Shown here in pieces: positions 32,649 to 41,433 of a stretch of DNA of 64,000 bases (position 1 is the first letter of the stretch; each line of letters opens with the position of its first letter). A model generated the notes under the pieces. That model was not told the DNA's origin. It saw only the letters and a list, made by a program, of their open reading frames with translations, and searched no databases. Both the position numbers and the translations under genes were made by a program. This stretch comes from Streptomyces griseus subsp. griseus (lineage in GTDB: Bacteria > Actinomycetota > Actinomycetes > Streptomycetales > Streptomycetaceae): assembly GCF_000720255.1 (NCBI RefSeq), contig NZ_JOJE01000039.1, positions 62,001 through 126,000 on the forward strand, given 5' to 3'.

Positions 32649-33917
32649 ATGATCAGAACACAACGGCTGGCGGCGGGCGTCTGCGCCCTGCTCGCCGCGC
32701 TCGCCGCCGGGATCGCGTTCCCGGCCCCGGCGTCCGCCGACGAGACCACCGCCAACGCGCCGAAGGTCGACCTCGTCCTCGACGTGAGCGGTTCGATGCG
32801 GGCCAGGGACATCGACGGCCAGTCGCGGATGGCCGCGGCGAAGCAGGCCTTCAACGAGGTGCTGGACGCCACGCCCGAGGAGGTCAGACTCGGCATCCGC
32901 ACCCTCGGCGCCAACTACCCGGGCGACGACCGCAAGACGGGCTGCAAGGACACCGCCCAGCTCTACCCGGTCGGCCCGCTGGACCGCACCGACGCGAAGA
33001 CGGCGGTGGCGACCCTCTCGCCCACCGGCTGGACGCCGATCGGCCCCGCCCTGCTGAAGGCGGCCGGCGACCTCGACGGCGGCGAGGGCTCCAAGCGGAT
33101 CGTGCTGATCACCGACGGCGAGGACACCTGCGCCCCGCTCGACCCCTGTGAGGTGGCCCGCGAGATCGCCGCCAAGGGCATCGGCCTGACCATCGACACG
33201 CTCGGCCTGGTGCCGAGCACCAAGCTGAGCCGGCAGCTCAGCTGCATCGCCGAGGCGACCGGCGGCACGTACACCTCGGTGGAGCACACCGCCGAACTCA
33301 CCGACCGTGTCAACCAGTTGGTCGACCGCGCCGCCGACCCGGTGGTGACGCCGGTGGCGACGCAGGGCGCCGACGCGTGCGCGAAGGCGCCCACGCTCAA
33401 GTCGGGCCTGTACACCGACCGCGAGGAGTTCGGCCAGCAGCGCTGGTACCGCGTGGACGTCCTCCCGGGTCAGGAACTGCGTGCCTCGGTGAGCGTGGCG
33501 GCCGACCGGGCCGTCAACCCCGACTACGGGACGCTGCTGCGGGCCGTCACCGCGCACGGCCGTGAGATCGTGCGCGGCGAGGCCGCCGGCAACGGCCGTA
33601 CGGACGTCATCTCCACCGGACTGCGCTACCCGAAGGCCGAGCGGGACGACGACGGCGACAAGCCGGCCGCCGAGACCGTCTGCCTCCAGGTGACCAACTC
33701 CTTCTCGGCGGCCTCCAGCGTGAAGAGCACGCCGGGCATGCCGCTGGAGCTGACGATCGACGTGGTGGACGGGCCGAGCAACGCGAGCGACGTGGCCTCC
33801 TTCGGCCTCGGACGCGGCTGGTGGCTGCTGGGCGCACTGGTGCTGGCCGGCTTCGTCGCCGGTCTGCTGTGGGGCTGGCTGTCGCGCTGGCGGATCGCGG
33901 TCTGGAGGACCAACTGA
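32649..33917 (+). CDS. Secreted/membrane-anchored VWA-domain protein
   Basis: This 422-residue protein has a signal peptide (cleavage after APASA near residue 31). A von Willebrand factor A domain follows (about 38-235) with the full metal-binding DVSGS, a Thr in GWTPIG and Asp in ITDGED. A beta-rich region lies at about 250-385, and one C-terminal transmembrane helix (WWLLGALVLAGFVAGLLWGW) is followed by a short basic tail. The VWA domain should face outside and bind a protein partner through a metal ion. The next gene overlaps by one base (TGATG), so the two are co-translated and probably interact. Confidence 0.87.
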   Translation: MIRTQRLAAGVCALLAALAAGIAFPAPASADETTANAPKVDLVLDVSGSMRARDIDGQSRMAAAKQAFNEVLDATPEEVRLGIRTLGANYPGDDRKTGCKDTAQLYPVGPLDRTDAKTAVATLSPTGWTPIGPALLKAAGDLDGGEGSKRIVLITDGEDTCAPLDPCEVAREIAAKGIGLTIDTLGLVPSTKLSRQLSCIAEATGGTYTSVEHTAELTDRVNQLVDRAADPVVTPVATQGADACAKAPTLKSGLYTDREEFGQQRWYRVDVLPGQELRASVSVAADRAVNPDYGTLLRAVTAHGREIVRGEAAGNGRTDVISTGLRYPKAERDDDGDKPAAETVCLQVTNSFSAASSVKSTPGMPLELTIDVVDGPSNASDVASFGLGRGWWLLGALVLAGFVAGLLWGWLSRWRIAVWRTN

Positions 33918-34738
33918 TGCGAATCACACGTGTGTTCAGTGCTCTGAGTGTGACCCTGCTGACACTCGGGCTCGCCGCGGGTCCCGCGGCGGCCGACTCC
34001 TCGCCGTCCGCGAGCCCCTCGGGCGACGACTCCGCGCCGACCCAGGCGGGCACCTCGTTCCGTACGGCCGCGGAGGTCGAGCAGGGACAGACGGCCACGG
34101 CGAGCGGCTCGACCGGTGACTATTTCTACTGGTCGTTCCCCGCGGACGCCGAGCAGCGCCCGACCGTGAAGGCGACGGTGAAGCTCCAGGAGACGCACGG
34201 CGCGCAGACCTGGCAGATAGACGTGTACGACGGTCTGCGCCGCCGCCAGGCCTGCCAGTACGGGGCGCAGACGCGCGCCGCCGGTCCGGGTGCCTCCTCC
34301 GTCGAGCTCACGTGCGTGCTGCGGACGGTGCGTGCCTGGTCGGAGACCTGGGCGAACGACCCGCTGCCGGGCACCTACTACATCCGGCTCACGGCCGTCG
34401 GGGTGACCACGGCCGACCTGGGCCTGCCGGTGAGTGCCGAAGTGCGGGCCGACTCCAAGGACATGGGTGGCGCGGCCGCGGTGGACGGTTCGCTGGCCGA
34501 GCCGCTGGTGCCGGGGATCGCGGTCACGTCACAGAAGGACGACGACGGCGACAAGGACTCCTCCGACTCCGCCGTCCTGTCCGCCATCGAGCCCGAGGAC
34601 GGCTGGTCCTCCGGCTGGTGGTCCGACCGCTGGGTGTGGACCGCCGTGGGCGGTGTGCTGGCCGCGCTGGCCGGCATCGGCGGATACGCGCTGACGCGTG
34701 GCTCGGGACGGCCGTCGCGGGTGCCGCCGGGCGCCTGA
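33917..34738 (+). CDS. Secreted membrane-anchored partner of the VWA protein
   Basis: This 273-residue protein has a signal peptide (residues 1-26, cleavage near AAA-DS) and a Ser/Pro-rich linker. A beta-rich extracellular domain follows (SFRTAAEVEQGQTATASGSTGDYF, resembling a bacterial pre-peptidase or jelly-roll domain). It ends in an acidic Asp/Glu stretch and a C-terminal transmembrane helix (TAVGGVLAALAGIGGYAL). The overall plan mirrors the VWA protein, including a similar pair of disulphide-like Cys. No enzyme motif is visible. GGAGG lies 9 bp before its ATG. Confidence 0.75.
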   Translation: MRITRVFSALSVTLLTLGLAAGPAAADSSPSASPSGDDSAPTQAGTSFRTAAEVEQGQTATASGSTGDYFYWSFPADAEQRPTVKATVKLQETHGAQTWQIDVYDGLRRRQACQYGAQTRAAGPGASSVELTCVLRTVRAWSETWANDPLPGTYYIRLTAVGVTTADLGLPVSAEVRADSKDMGGAAAVDGSLAEPLVPGIAVTSQKDDDGDKDSSDSAVLSAIEPEDGWSSGWWSDRWVWTAVGGVLAALAGIGGYALTRGSGRPSRVPPGA

Positions 34739-34770
34739 GACGTCTCTGAGGAGTCGTCACCACCCTGCGC

Positions 34771-34808
34771 GTGAGGGCCCGCTGCACACAACAGCAGCGG
34801 GCCCTCAC
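34771..34808. terminator. Bidirectional 15-bp terminator
   Basis: GTGAGGGCCCGCTGC (34771-34785) pairs perfectly with GCAGCGGGCCCTCAC (34794-34808) around an 8-base loop. The right arm abuts the stop codon of the HxlR-type gene arriving from the right, so it serves both convergent transcripts. Confidence 0.88.
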
Positions 34809-35453
34809 TCATGCCTCGCGCAGCACCTTCGCGAGTGTGCCCTCGCCGCTCACCTCGACCCGCCCGTCGCGCACCGCGTCCGCCAGGCTCAACTCCCCCC
34901 GGGCCAGTGCCGCACATGTGTCGCCGTCCAGGACCAGCCGGGCGTCGGGTTCCGCGGGCGCGGGCCCGTCACCGTAGACCGGGCCGTCCTGGGCGCCGAC
35001 GAACAGGTGGAAGTCCCCTTCCTCCAGCCGCACTTCGAGGAGGCCCTCGCCCTCCAGGCACCGCAGCAGCGGCAGCGCGAACCAGTGGGCGCGGACCGCG
35101 TCCGTGGGGCGCCGCTCGCCGAGCTCGGGCCCTCCCCACTCCCCCAGTGCCTGCAGCACCGGCAGCAACTCACGTCCGCGTGCGGTGAGTTCGTAGACGT
35201 AGGCCGCGCCCGGCGGCGGCAGCCTGCGTCGAGTGGCGATCCCGTCCCGTTCCATGTCCTTCAGCCGTGAGGCGAGTACGTCCGTGCTCACGCCGGGCAG
35301 GTCCGCGTGCAGGTCCGTGTAGCGGCGGGGGCCGGCCAGCAGTTCCCGGACGATCAGCAGGGTCCAGCGGTCGCCGACGACGTCGAGCGCGCGGGCGGCG
35401 GAACAGTACTGGTCGTAGCTTCGGCGAGGTGACATGCGACGCAGTGTAGACAT
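34809..35453 (-). CDS. HxlR-family regulator with C-terminal SCP2-like domain
   Basis: This 214-residue protein has an HxlR winged helix at about 14-105 (ALDVVGDRWTLLIVRELLAGP, then STDVLASRLKDMERDG). A C-terminal domain of about 90 residues follows with the SCP2/sterol-carrier-like pattern LVLDGDTCAALARGELSLADAV. It is divergent from the aminotransferase gene, which it probably regulates along with itself. The ATG at 35453 is used; MSPRRSY at 35435 is an alternative that matches the family N-terminus. Confidence 0.85.
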   Translation of the reverse strand: MSTLRRMSPRRSYDQYCSAARALDVVGDRWTLLIVRELLAGPRRYTDLHADLPGVSTDVLASRLKDMERDGIATRRRLPPPGAAYVYELTARGRELLPVLQALGEWGGPELGERRPTDAVRAHWFALPLLRCLEGEGLLEVRLEEGDFHLFVGAQDGPVYGDGPAPAEPDARLVLDGDTCAALARGELSLADAVRDGRVEVSGEGTLAKVLREA

Positions 35454-35466
35454 GTTGTTGGACTTT

Positions 35467-35492
35467 CCAAGCTCGAACTTGGTAAAACCAAG
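35467..35492. promoter_or_regulatory. Overlapping CCAAG/CTTGG operator between HxlR regulator and aminotransferase
   Basis: Three half-sites, CCAAG (35467-35471), CTTGG (35478-35482) and CCAAG (35488-35492), make two overlapping palindromes that share the central arm. It lies 14 bp before the HxlR-type ATG and 31 bp before the aminotransferase ATG, well placed for autoregulation. Confidence 0.5.
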
Positions 35493-35522
35493 CAACACAC
35501 CGAACCGGAGGGGCGAGCGCGC

Positions 35523-36731
35523 ATGGAGTTCCGGCAGTCGAACAAGCTCAGCGAGGTCTGTTACGAGATCCGCGGCCCCGTGATCGAGCACGCGAACGCG
35601 CTGGAGGAGGCCGGCCACAGCGTGCTGCGCCTGAACACCGGCAACCCCGCGCTGTTCGGCTTCGAGGCGCCGGAGGAGATCCTCCAGGACATGATCCGGA
35701 TGCTCCCGCAAGCCCACGGCTACACCGACTCGCGGGGCATCCTCTCCGCCCGCCGGGCGGTCGCCCAGCGTTACCAGACCCTGGGTCTGGCGGTCGACGT
35801 CGACGACGTCTTCCTCGGCAACGGCGTCTCGGAGCTGGTCTCCATGGCCGTACAGGCACTGATCGAGGACGGCGACGAGATCCTGATCCCGGCCCCGGAC
35901 TTCCCGCTGTGGACCGCGGTCACCACGCTGGCCGGCGGCAAGGCGGTCCACTACCTGTGCGACGAGCAGGCCCACTGGTACCCGGACCTGGACGACATGG
36001 CCTCCAAGATCACGGACCGCACGAAGGCCGTGGTCATCATCAACCCCAACAATCCCACCGGCGCGGTGTACCCGAAGGAGATCGTCGAGGGCATCCTCGA
36101 CCTCGCCCGCCGGCACGGGCTGATGGTCCTCGCCGACGAGATCTACGACCAGATCCTCTACGACGACGCCGTGCACCACTCGGCCGCCGCCCTCGCCCCC
36201 GACCTGGTGGTCCTGACCTTCTGCGGTCTGTCGAAGACATACCGGGTGGCGGGCTTCCGCTCCGGCTGGATGGTGGTGACCGGGCCGAAGCAGCACGCGC
36301 GGGACTATCTGGAGGGCCTGACCATGCTGGCCTCCATGCGCCTGTGCGCCAACGCGCCCGCCCAGTACGCCATCCAGGCCGCGCTCGGCGGCCGCCAGTC
36401 CATCCACGAGCTCACCGCGCCGGGCGGCAGGCTGCACGAGCAGCGGGACGTGGCCTGGGAGAAGCTCAACGAGATCCCGGGCGTGTCGTGCGTGAAGCCG
36501 AAGGGGGCGCTGTACGCCTTCCCGCGCATCGACCCCAAGGTGCACCCGATCCACGACGACGAGAAATTCGTCCTGGACCTGCTGCTGCGGGAGAAGATCC
36601 AGGTGGTCCAGGGCACGGGCTTCAACTGGCCGGCCCCCGACCACTTCCGCATCCTCACGCTGCCCCACGCGGACGACCTGGACGCGGCGATCAGCAGGAT
36701 CGGGCGGTTCCTGAGCGGCTACCGTCAGTAG
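35523..36731 (+). CDS. alaA: PLP-dependent aminotransferase (AlaA-type)
   Basis: This 402-residue class I aminotransferase matches AlaA-like glutamate-pyruvate transaminases. It has LRLNTGNPALFGFEAPEEI near the start, HGYTDSRG (PLP ring region), NPNNPTGAVYP, the internal-aldimine lysine in GLSKTYRVAGFRSGW, and a C-terminal Arg in HFRILTLPHADD. It interconverts pyruvate and glutamate with alanine and 2-oxoglutarate. CCGGAGGGGCG is its ribosome site. It is probably controlled by the divergent HxlR-family protein, and a phosphatase gene follows after 19 bp. Confidence 0.9.
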   Translation: MEFRQSNKLSEVCYEIRGPVIEHANALEEAGHSVLRLNTGNPALFGFEAPEEILQDMIRMLPQAHGYTDSRGILSARRAVAQRYQTLGLAVDVDDVFLGNGVSELVSMAVQALIEDGDEILIPAPDFPLWTAVTTLAGGKAVHYLCDEQAHWYPDLDDMASKITDRTKAVVIINPNNPTGAVYPKEIVEGILDLARRHGLMVLADEIYDQILYDDAVHHSAAALAPDLVVLTFCGLSKTYRVAGFRSGWMVVTGPKQHARDYLEGLTMLASMRLCANAPAQYAIQAALGGRQSIHELTAPGGRLHEQRDVAWEKLNEIPGVSCVKPKGALYAFPRIDPKVHPIHDDEKFVLDLLLREKIQVVQGTGFNWPAPDHFRILTLPHADDLDAAISRIGRFLSGYRQ

Positions 36732-36750
36732 CGCCTCGTAGCCTGGGGTC

Positions 36751-37350
36751 ATGGGTGATCTCTTCCTCGTCCGGCACGGCGAGACCGAGTGGTCGCGCTC
36801 GGGCCGGCACACCGGGTGGACCGACGTCCCGCTGACCGAGCACGGCCGGGAGGAAGCCCGCCGGCTCGTCCCACTGGTCCGCTCGCACCGGATCGGCGCC
36901 GCGTTCGTCAGCCCCGCACAGCGGGCCAGGGAGACGGCCGAGCTCGTCGGACTGCACGACGTACGGGTCGACGCCGACCTGCGGGAGTGGGACTACGGCG
37001 GGTACGAGGGGGTCACGACCCCCGAGATCCAGCGGACCCGGCCGGGCTGGTTCCTGTTCACGGACGGCGTGGCACCCGGGCCGCCGGACCACCCCGGCGA
37101 AACCCCGGACCAGGTCGGGGAGCGCGCCGACCGCGTGCTGGCCGAGGCGGACGCGGCCCTCGCCACCACCGAGGGCGCGGTCGTCCTGGTGGCCCACGGG
37201 CACTTCCTGCGCGTGCTGACCGCCCGGCGGCTCGGACTGTCGGCGGCGCACGGAGCACTGTTCCAGCTGGCGACGGGGACGATGAGCCGCCTGAGCACGG
37301 AGCACGGGCGGCCGGTGATCGCCGGGTGGAATGTCAGACCTCCGTCGTAG
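36751..37350 (+). CDS. Histidine phosphatase (phosphoglycerate mutase-like) family protein
   Basis: This 199-residue protein has the RHG motif (LVRHGETEWS) with the catalytic His, further Arg in GWTDVPLT and SPAQRARETAE, and the second catalytic His in VVLVAHGHFLRVL. It is about the length of cofactor-independent-type acid phosphatases such as CobC, not of glycolytic GpmA. Its substrate is unknown. It lies 19 bp after the aminotransferase, so co-transcription is likely. Confidence 0.87.
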   Translation: MGDLFLVRHGETEWSRSGRHTGWTDVPLTEHGREEARRLVPLVRSHRIGAAFVSPAQRARETAELVGLHDVRVDADLREWDYGGYEGVTTPEIQRTRPGWFLFTDGVAPGPPDHPGETPDQVGERADRVLAEADAALATTEGAVVLVAHGHFLRVLTARRLGLSAAHGALFQLATGTMSRLSTEHGRPVIAGWNVRPPS

Positions 37351-37400
37351 TCTCGGAAACAGGTGGGTGCCATGCCCCCCGGGACGGGAGGGAGCACGCC

Positions 37401-38027
37401 GTGACACGACCGCCCACCGCCGCGCAACGGCGTGTCATCGACGCCGCCGACCCGGTCACCGGGCGGCTGCGGGGTACGGCTGCGCAGTTGGCCGCCCTGG
37501 TGAAGCACGGGCTCGCCTTCCGGCACCCGCGTCCGCCCCATGACCACTTCCTGACCCCGGCGGGGCATCGGATACGGGAGGCGGTGCCCGAGGCTCCCGA
37601 GCCCCCGAAGCCCGCCGCATCGGGCGTCTTCACCGCGCGCGTCGGCGGCGAGGAGGAGCCGCCGGAGCACTCCCCCGCCCGTGTCCGCGAGGTGCACAGC
37701 GCCTGGCAGGGCCTGCTGGAGCTGCGCCGGATGACCAACCCGGACGGCGCCACCGACCGCCCGTGCGGCTGGGAGCGCACGCATCTCGTGCAGGCCGCCG
37801 CACTCGCCCTGGAGGCGGCCGGACACCGCCCCGCCGGGCAGGACGGCGACGGCTACCGGGTGCGCGCCACCCCGCAGCCCGAGGCCGTGGCCGTGCGCGA
37901 ACCCGACCCCGAGGCGCTGCGCGGGTGCGCGGCCACGCTGGAGGCGGCGGGCTGGCAGGCCGGCGAGTACACGGAACCCCGCACGAGGGCTCGATATCTA
38001 CTGGCGTCGCCGCGCCGGGCGAGATGA
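37401..38027 (+). CDS. Conserved hypothetical actinobacterial protein
   Basis: This 208-residue soluble protein starts TRPPTAAQRRVIDAADPVTGRLRG, a winged-helix-like beginning, and ends YTEPRTRARYLLASPRRAR. No enzyme motif was recognised. A strong GGGAGGGAG precedes the GTG. It follows the histidine phosphatase on the same strand by 50 bp and precedes a thioesterase by 30 bp, so it is probably the middle gene of that operon. Confidence 0.65.
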   Translation: MTRPPTAAQRRVIDAADPVTGRLRGTAAQLAALVKHGLAFRHPRPPHDHFLTPAGHRIREAVPEAPEPPKPAASGVFTARVGGEEEPPEHSPARVREVHSAWQGLLELRRMTNPDGATDRPCGWERTHLVQAAALALEAAGHRPAGQDGDGYRVRATPQPEAVAVREPDPEALRGCAATLEAAGWQAGEYTEPRTRARYLLASPRRAR

Positions 38028-38057
38028 GCATGCCAAGATCGAGAGAAAGGGGAAGCC

Positions 38058-38480
38058 ATGACCGAGCCGTTCTCCGTCCCCGTGACCGTTCGCGGCTACG
38101 AGACCGACGTCCAGGGACATCTCAACCAGGCCGTCTACCTCAACTACGCGGAGCACGCCCGCTGGAGCCTCCTCCAGGCGGCGGGAATCAGCCAGTCCGG
38201 CCTCATCGGCAAGGGCGTGGGGCCGGTGGCCCTGGAGACCACCATCCGCTACCACCGGGAACTGCTCGCGGGCGACGAGGTCGAGGTGACCTGTGCCTTC
38301 GACTGGGGAGAGGGAAAGACGTTCCGCATGCGGCAGGCGATCCGCAAGACCGACGGCACGGTGGCGGCCGAGGTCATGGCCGTCGGCGGACTGCTGGACC
38401 TGGAACAGCGCAGACTGGTGGCGGATCCACGGGAGTACTTCAAGGAACTCGCCGCGGACCCGGCCATGTTCGGGCTCTGA
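38058..38480 (+). CDS. Acyl-CoA thioesterase (4HBT hot-dog fold)
   Basis: This 140-residue thioesterase has the 4-hydroxybenzoyl-CoA thioesterase motif YETDVQGHLNQAVYLNYAEHARW, with the catalytic Asp and the Asn/Tyr that follow, near residues 14-36. The rest (ETTIRYHRELLAGDEVEVTC) is the standard hot-dog beta sheet. It hydrolyses an acyl-CoA to free acid. GAAAGGGGAAG is its ribosome site. It ends four bases before the convergent HxlR-type gene. Confidence 0.88.
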   Translation: MTEPFSVPVTVRGYETDVQGHLNQAVYLNYAEHARWSLLQAAGISQSGLIGKGVGPVALETTIRYHRELLAGDEVEVTCAFDWGEGKTFRMRQAIRKTDGTVAAEVMAVGGLLDLEQRRLVADPREYFKELAADPAMFGL

Positions 38481-38484
38481 GTTC

Positions 38485-38886
38485 CTACACGTCGACCAGT
38501 TCCGGCCGGTGCTCGGTGTCGTAGGACGCACGCGACTCGGCGATGTAGACGCGGTTGCGTTCGGCCCATTCGGTGAGCCGTTGCAGCGTCTCGTGCAACT
38601 CGCGGGCCACCTGGGTCAGTTCGTACTCGACCCGCGGTGGCACCGTCGGGTGCACCGTGCGGGTCACCAGCCCGTCGCGCTCCAGGTTGCGCAGGGTGAG
38701 GGTGAGCATCCGGCGGCTGATGCCCTCGATACCGCGCTCCAACTCCGTGAAACGGATGGGGCCGTGCGCGGCGGCGACCAGGATCTGCACGCTCCATTTA
38801 CCGGAGACCCTGTCAAGAACTTCACGGACCGGGCACGCGTGCGCGTTCACGACCTGCGGGGTAACACCGGTGTTCCTCTGGGACAT
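38485..38886 (-). CDS. HxlR-family transcriptional regulator of the MFS exporter
   Basis: This 133-residue protein has a single HxlR winged helix (CPVREVLDRVSGKWSVQILVAAAHG, then SRRMLTLTLRNLERDGLV) with the conserved N-terminal Cys (ACPVRE) that can act as a redox sensor. A perfect AAGGAGG site precedes the ATG at 38886. It is divergent from a drug exporter, so it is likely its repressor, perhaps responding to electrophiles or redox change through the Cys. Confidence 0.9.
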   Translation of the reverse strand: MSQRNTGVTPQVVNAHACPVREVLDRVSGKWSVQILVAAAHGPIRFTELERGIEGISRRMLTLTLRNLERDGLVTRTVHPTVPPRVEYELTQVARELHETLQRLTEWAERNRVYIAESRASYDTEHRPELVDV

Positions 38887-38943
38887 CGGACTGCCTCCTT
38901 ATGCCGGCCTCCATGGTCATTCACGATGTTCCCCGTTACAAGT

Positions 38944-38960
38944 CGTGCACCAAGAGCACG
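38944..38960. promoter_or_regulatory. Candidate HxlR operator upstream of the MFS gene
   Basis: CGTGC (38944-38948), 7 bp, GCACG (38956-38960) is an inverted repeat in the 111-bp divergent spacer, just downstream of GTTACAAG. Its position between regulator and exporter is the only functional evidence. Confidence 0.35.
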
Positions 38961-38997
38961 CATCGGAACCCATGGAGATCGCGGAGGCCACGCCGCC

Positions 38998-40470
38998 ATG
39001 ACGGCCCTGACCGAGTCCCGGACACGAACCACCCGGACACGAACCACCCGGACGAACCCTGCGACGCGACGGACGTACTCCCGCTGGGCGGCCCTCGTCG
39101 TCCTGTGCGCGGGAACCCTGATGACGATCCTGGACGGCGACATCGTCACCGTGGCGATGCCCGCCATCCAGAGCGACCTCGGCTTCAGCGGGCCCGGGCT
39201 CGCCTGGGTCGTCAACGCCTACCTCATTCCCTTCGGCGGACTGCTGTTGCTGGTCGGCCGGCTCGGCGACCTCGTCGGCCGCAAGCGGATGTTCACGGTG
39301 GGGCTCGCCGTGTTCACCGCGGCCTCGGTGCTGTGCGGGGCCGCGACCGGCCAGGGCCTGCTGATCGCGGCGCGCGCCCTCCAGGGCGTCGGCGGGGCGA
39401 TGACCACGGCAGTGGTCCTCGGCATGCTGGTCTCGCTGTTCCCCGAACCTCGCGAACAGGCCCGTGCCATCGCGGTGTTCAGCGCGGTCGGCGCGGCGGG
39501 CGGAGCACTCGGCACGTTCCTCGGCGGGGCGCTGACCCAGACGGTCGGCTGGCACTGGATCTTCCTGATCAACCTGCCCATCGGGGTGGTCGCCTGGCTC
39601 GCCGCACTCCGGGTGCTCCCGGCGGAGCGGGGATCCGGGCTCGGCGAGGGCGCCGACTACCCCGGCGCCGCGCTGATCACCGGAGCACTGATGCTCACCG
39701 TGTACGTCATCGTCGGCGCCGGCGACCGCGGCCTCACCGGCACACTGCTGCTGGGCGCCCTCGCCCTCGCCCTGTTCGTGGCGTTCACGCTCCACCAGGC
39801 CCGGGCCGCCCGCCCGCTGCTTCGACTGCGGCTGTTCGGCTCCCGGCTGCTCAGCGGCGCGAACGCCGTGCAGATCCTGATGGTGGGGACGATGTACGGC
39901 TTCCAGTTCATCGGCGCGCTGTACCTCCAACGCGTCCTGGACTACGGCGAGTTGATTACGGGCCTGGCGTTCCTGCCCGCGCCGGTCGCGATCGGTGCGC
40001 TGATGCTGGGCCTGTCGGCGCGGACGATCGGCCGGTTCGGTCCGTACCGCGTGCTGCTCGCCGGACTCGCCCTCATCGTCGCCGGGATGGCGCTGCTGAG
40101 CCGGGCGCCCGTGGCCGGTTCCTACGCGGCCGACGTCCTGCCGCCGCTGCTGCTGCTCGCCGCCGGGTTCGCCGCGGCGATGCCGGCGCTGACCGGGCTC
40201 GCCATGTCCGGAGCACGCGAGGAGGACGCCGGTCTGGCGTCCGGGCTGTTCAACACCACCCAGGTGGTCGGTGGTTCCCTGGGCCTGGCCGTGCTGTCGA
40301 CCCTCGCGGCGAGCCACACGGACCGCCTGCTCGGCGACGGCGCAACGCTGCTCCCGGCCACGGCGGACGGCTACCAGCTGGCGTTCCGGGTGGCCGCGGG
40401 CATCGCGGTGGCGGCCCTCGCGCTGGCGGCGGCGGTGCTCAGGCCACGACCGACACCGACCGCCGACTGA
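38998..40470 (+). CDS. DHA2-family MFS drug exporter (14-TM type)
   Basis: This 490-residue major facilitator has about 14 transmembrane helices. DHA2 markers are present: LDGDIVTVAMPAIQSDLG (motif D1), GRLGDLVGRKRMF (motif A) and GVGGAMTTAV, GAAGGALGTFLGG (motif C region). It exports a toxic compound using the proton gradient. The N-terminal cytoplasmic tail carries a duplicated RTRTT coded by a 15-bp tandem repeat (near 39018-39050). The ATG at 38998 has GGAGG 11 bp upstream. It is divergent from its likely HxlR repressor. Confidence 0.92.
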   Translation: MTALTESRTRTTRTRTTRTNPATRRTYSRWAALVVLCAGTLMTILDGDIVTVAMPAIQSDLGFSGPGLAWVVNAYLIPFGGLLLLVGRLGDLVGRKRMFTVGLAVFTAASVLCGAATGQGLLIAARALQGVGGAMTTAVVLGMLVSLFPEPREQARAIAVFSAVGAAGGALGTFLGGALTQTVGWHWIFLINLPIGVVAWLAALRVLPAERGSGLGEGADYPGAALITGALMLTVYVIVGAGDRGLTGTLLLGALALALFVAFTLHQARAARPLLRLRLFGSRLLSGANAVQILMVGTMYGFQFIGALYLQRVLDYGELITGLAFLPAPVAIGALMLGLSARTIGRFGPYRVLLAGLALIVAGMALLSRAPVAGSYAADVLPPLLLLAAGFAAAMPALTGLAMSGAREEDAGLASGLFNTTQVVGGSLGLAVLSTLAASHTDRLLGDGATLLPATADGYQLAFRVAAGIAVAALALAAAVLRPRPTPTAD

Positions 40471-40485
40471 CCGCCACCCCGCCCC

Positions 40486-41337
40486 TCACGCAGGCTCGAA
40501 CGCCTCCCGGTGGTCCTCGGCCCACTCCCGGTACGTCCGTGCCGGCCGCCCCAGTACCTCCCGTACGTCCTCCGTGACGACGGCGTTGCCACCCGCGCGT
40601 ACGAAGGCGCTGCCGGCCAGGACGCCCTCCGCCTGTGCCTCGCCGAGGCCCCAGGTGCGCAGGAAGTCACGGGTCTCGTCCGGCGTGAGGGTGTGTGTCG
40701 GGACCGTGCGGCCGAGGACTTCGGCGAGGACGGCGGCCTGGCCGGGAACGCTGATCGTCTCGGGCCCGGTCAGCGTGTACGTCCGCCCGGTGTGCCGCTC
40801 CTCGACGAGGGCCCGTACCGCCACCTCGGCCACGTCACGCGGGTCGATCACTCCCTGAAGCCCGTCACCGGTGAGGTTGGGCACCGGCTCGCCCGCTCCG
40901 ATCGGCCGCGCCCAGCTCAGCGTGTTGGATGCGAAGGAGGAGGGGCGCAGGACCGTCCACTCCGCCCCGCTCTCCCGTAGCGCCCGCTCCCCGGCCAGGT
41001 GCCAGGTGCCGGACAGGCCCACCTCGGGGTCGCCCGTCCCGATCGCGGAGAGCTTCACCAGCCGGCCCACCCCCGCCGCCCGGGCCGCGGCCACCAGATC
41101 CTCGTCGTGCCGCGTGTCGGGGCCGGGGACACCCACCAGGAACGCGGCCGTCACGCCGGACATCGCCGCGTCCAGCGAGCCCTGGTCGAGGTAGTCCCCG
41201 CGCACCACCTCCACCCCGGGCGGCACCTGGGCCCGCGCCGTATCGCGGGTCAGCGCGCGCACCTTCTCCCCACGGCCCGCGAGTTGTCGTACGACGTCAC
41301 TTCCGATGGTGCCCGTGGCACCCGTCACCAGGATCAT
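40486..41337 (-). CDS. NAD(P)-binding NmrA-like/SDR-a5 family protein
   Basis: This 283-residue atypical SDR has the cofactor motif VTGATGTIG at residues 4-12. It lacks the classical Tyr-x-x-x-Lys; instead it has the family's KLSAIGTGDPEV, LRPSSFASNTLSW and DPRDVAEVAVRAL. Such proteins act as quinone reductases or redox sensors. It is divergent from an AraC-family regulator across a 96-bp spacer and ends 16 bp after the convergent MFS gene. Confidence 0.87.
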   Translation of the reverse strand: MILVTGATGTIGSDVVRQLAGRGEKVRALTRDTARAQVPPGVEVVRGDYLDQGSLDAAMSGVTAAFLVGVPGPDTRHDEDLVAAARAAGVGRLVKLSAIGTGDPEVGLSGTWHLAGERALRESGAEWTVLRPSSFASNTLSWARPIGAGEPVPNLTGDGLQGVIDPRDVAEVAVRALVEERHTGRTYTLTGPETISVPGQAAVLAEVLGRTVPTHTLTPDETRDFLRTWGLGEAQAEGVLAGSAFVRAGGNAVVTEDVREVLGRPARTYREWAEDHREAFEPA

Positions 41338-41433
41338 GACCCCAACGGTGGCCGCCGGACGCCCCCGGTCTCTAGGAAATACCGGCACGGTTGCGAGACC
41401 CCCGCGGGCGGTCCGCGCGCTTACGGTGGGAGG

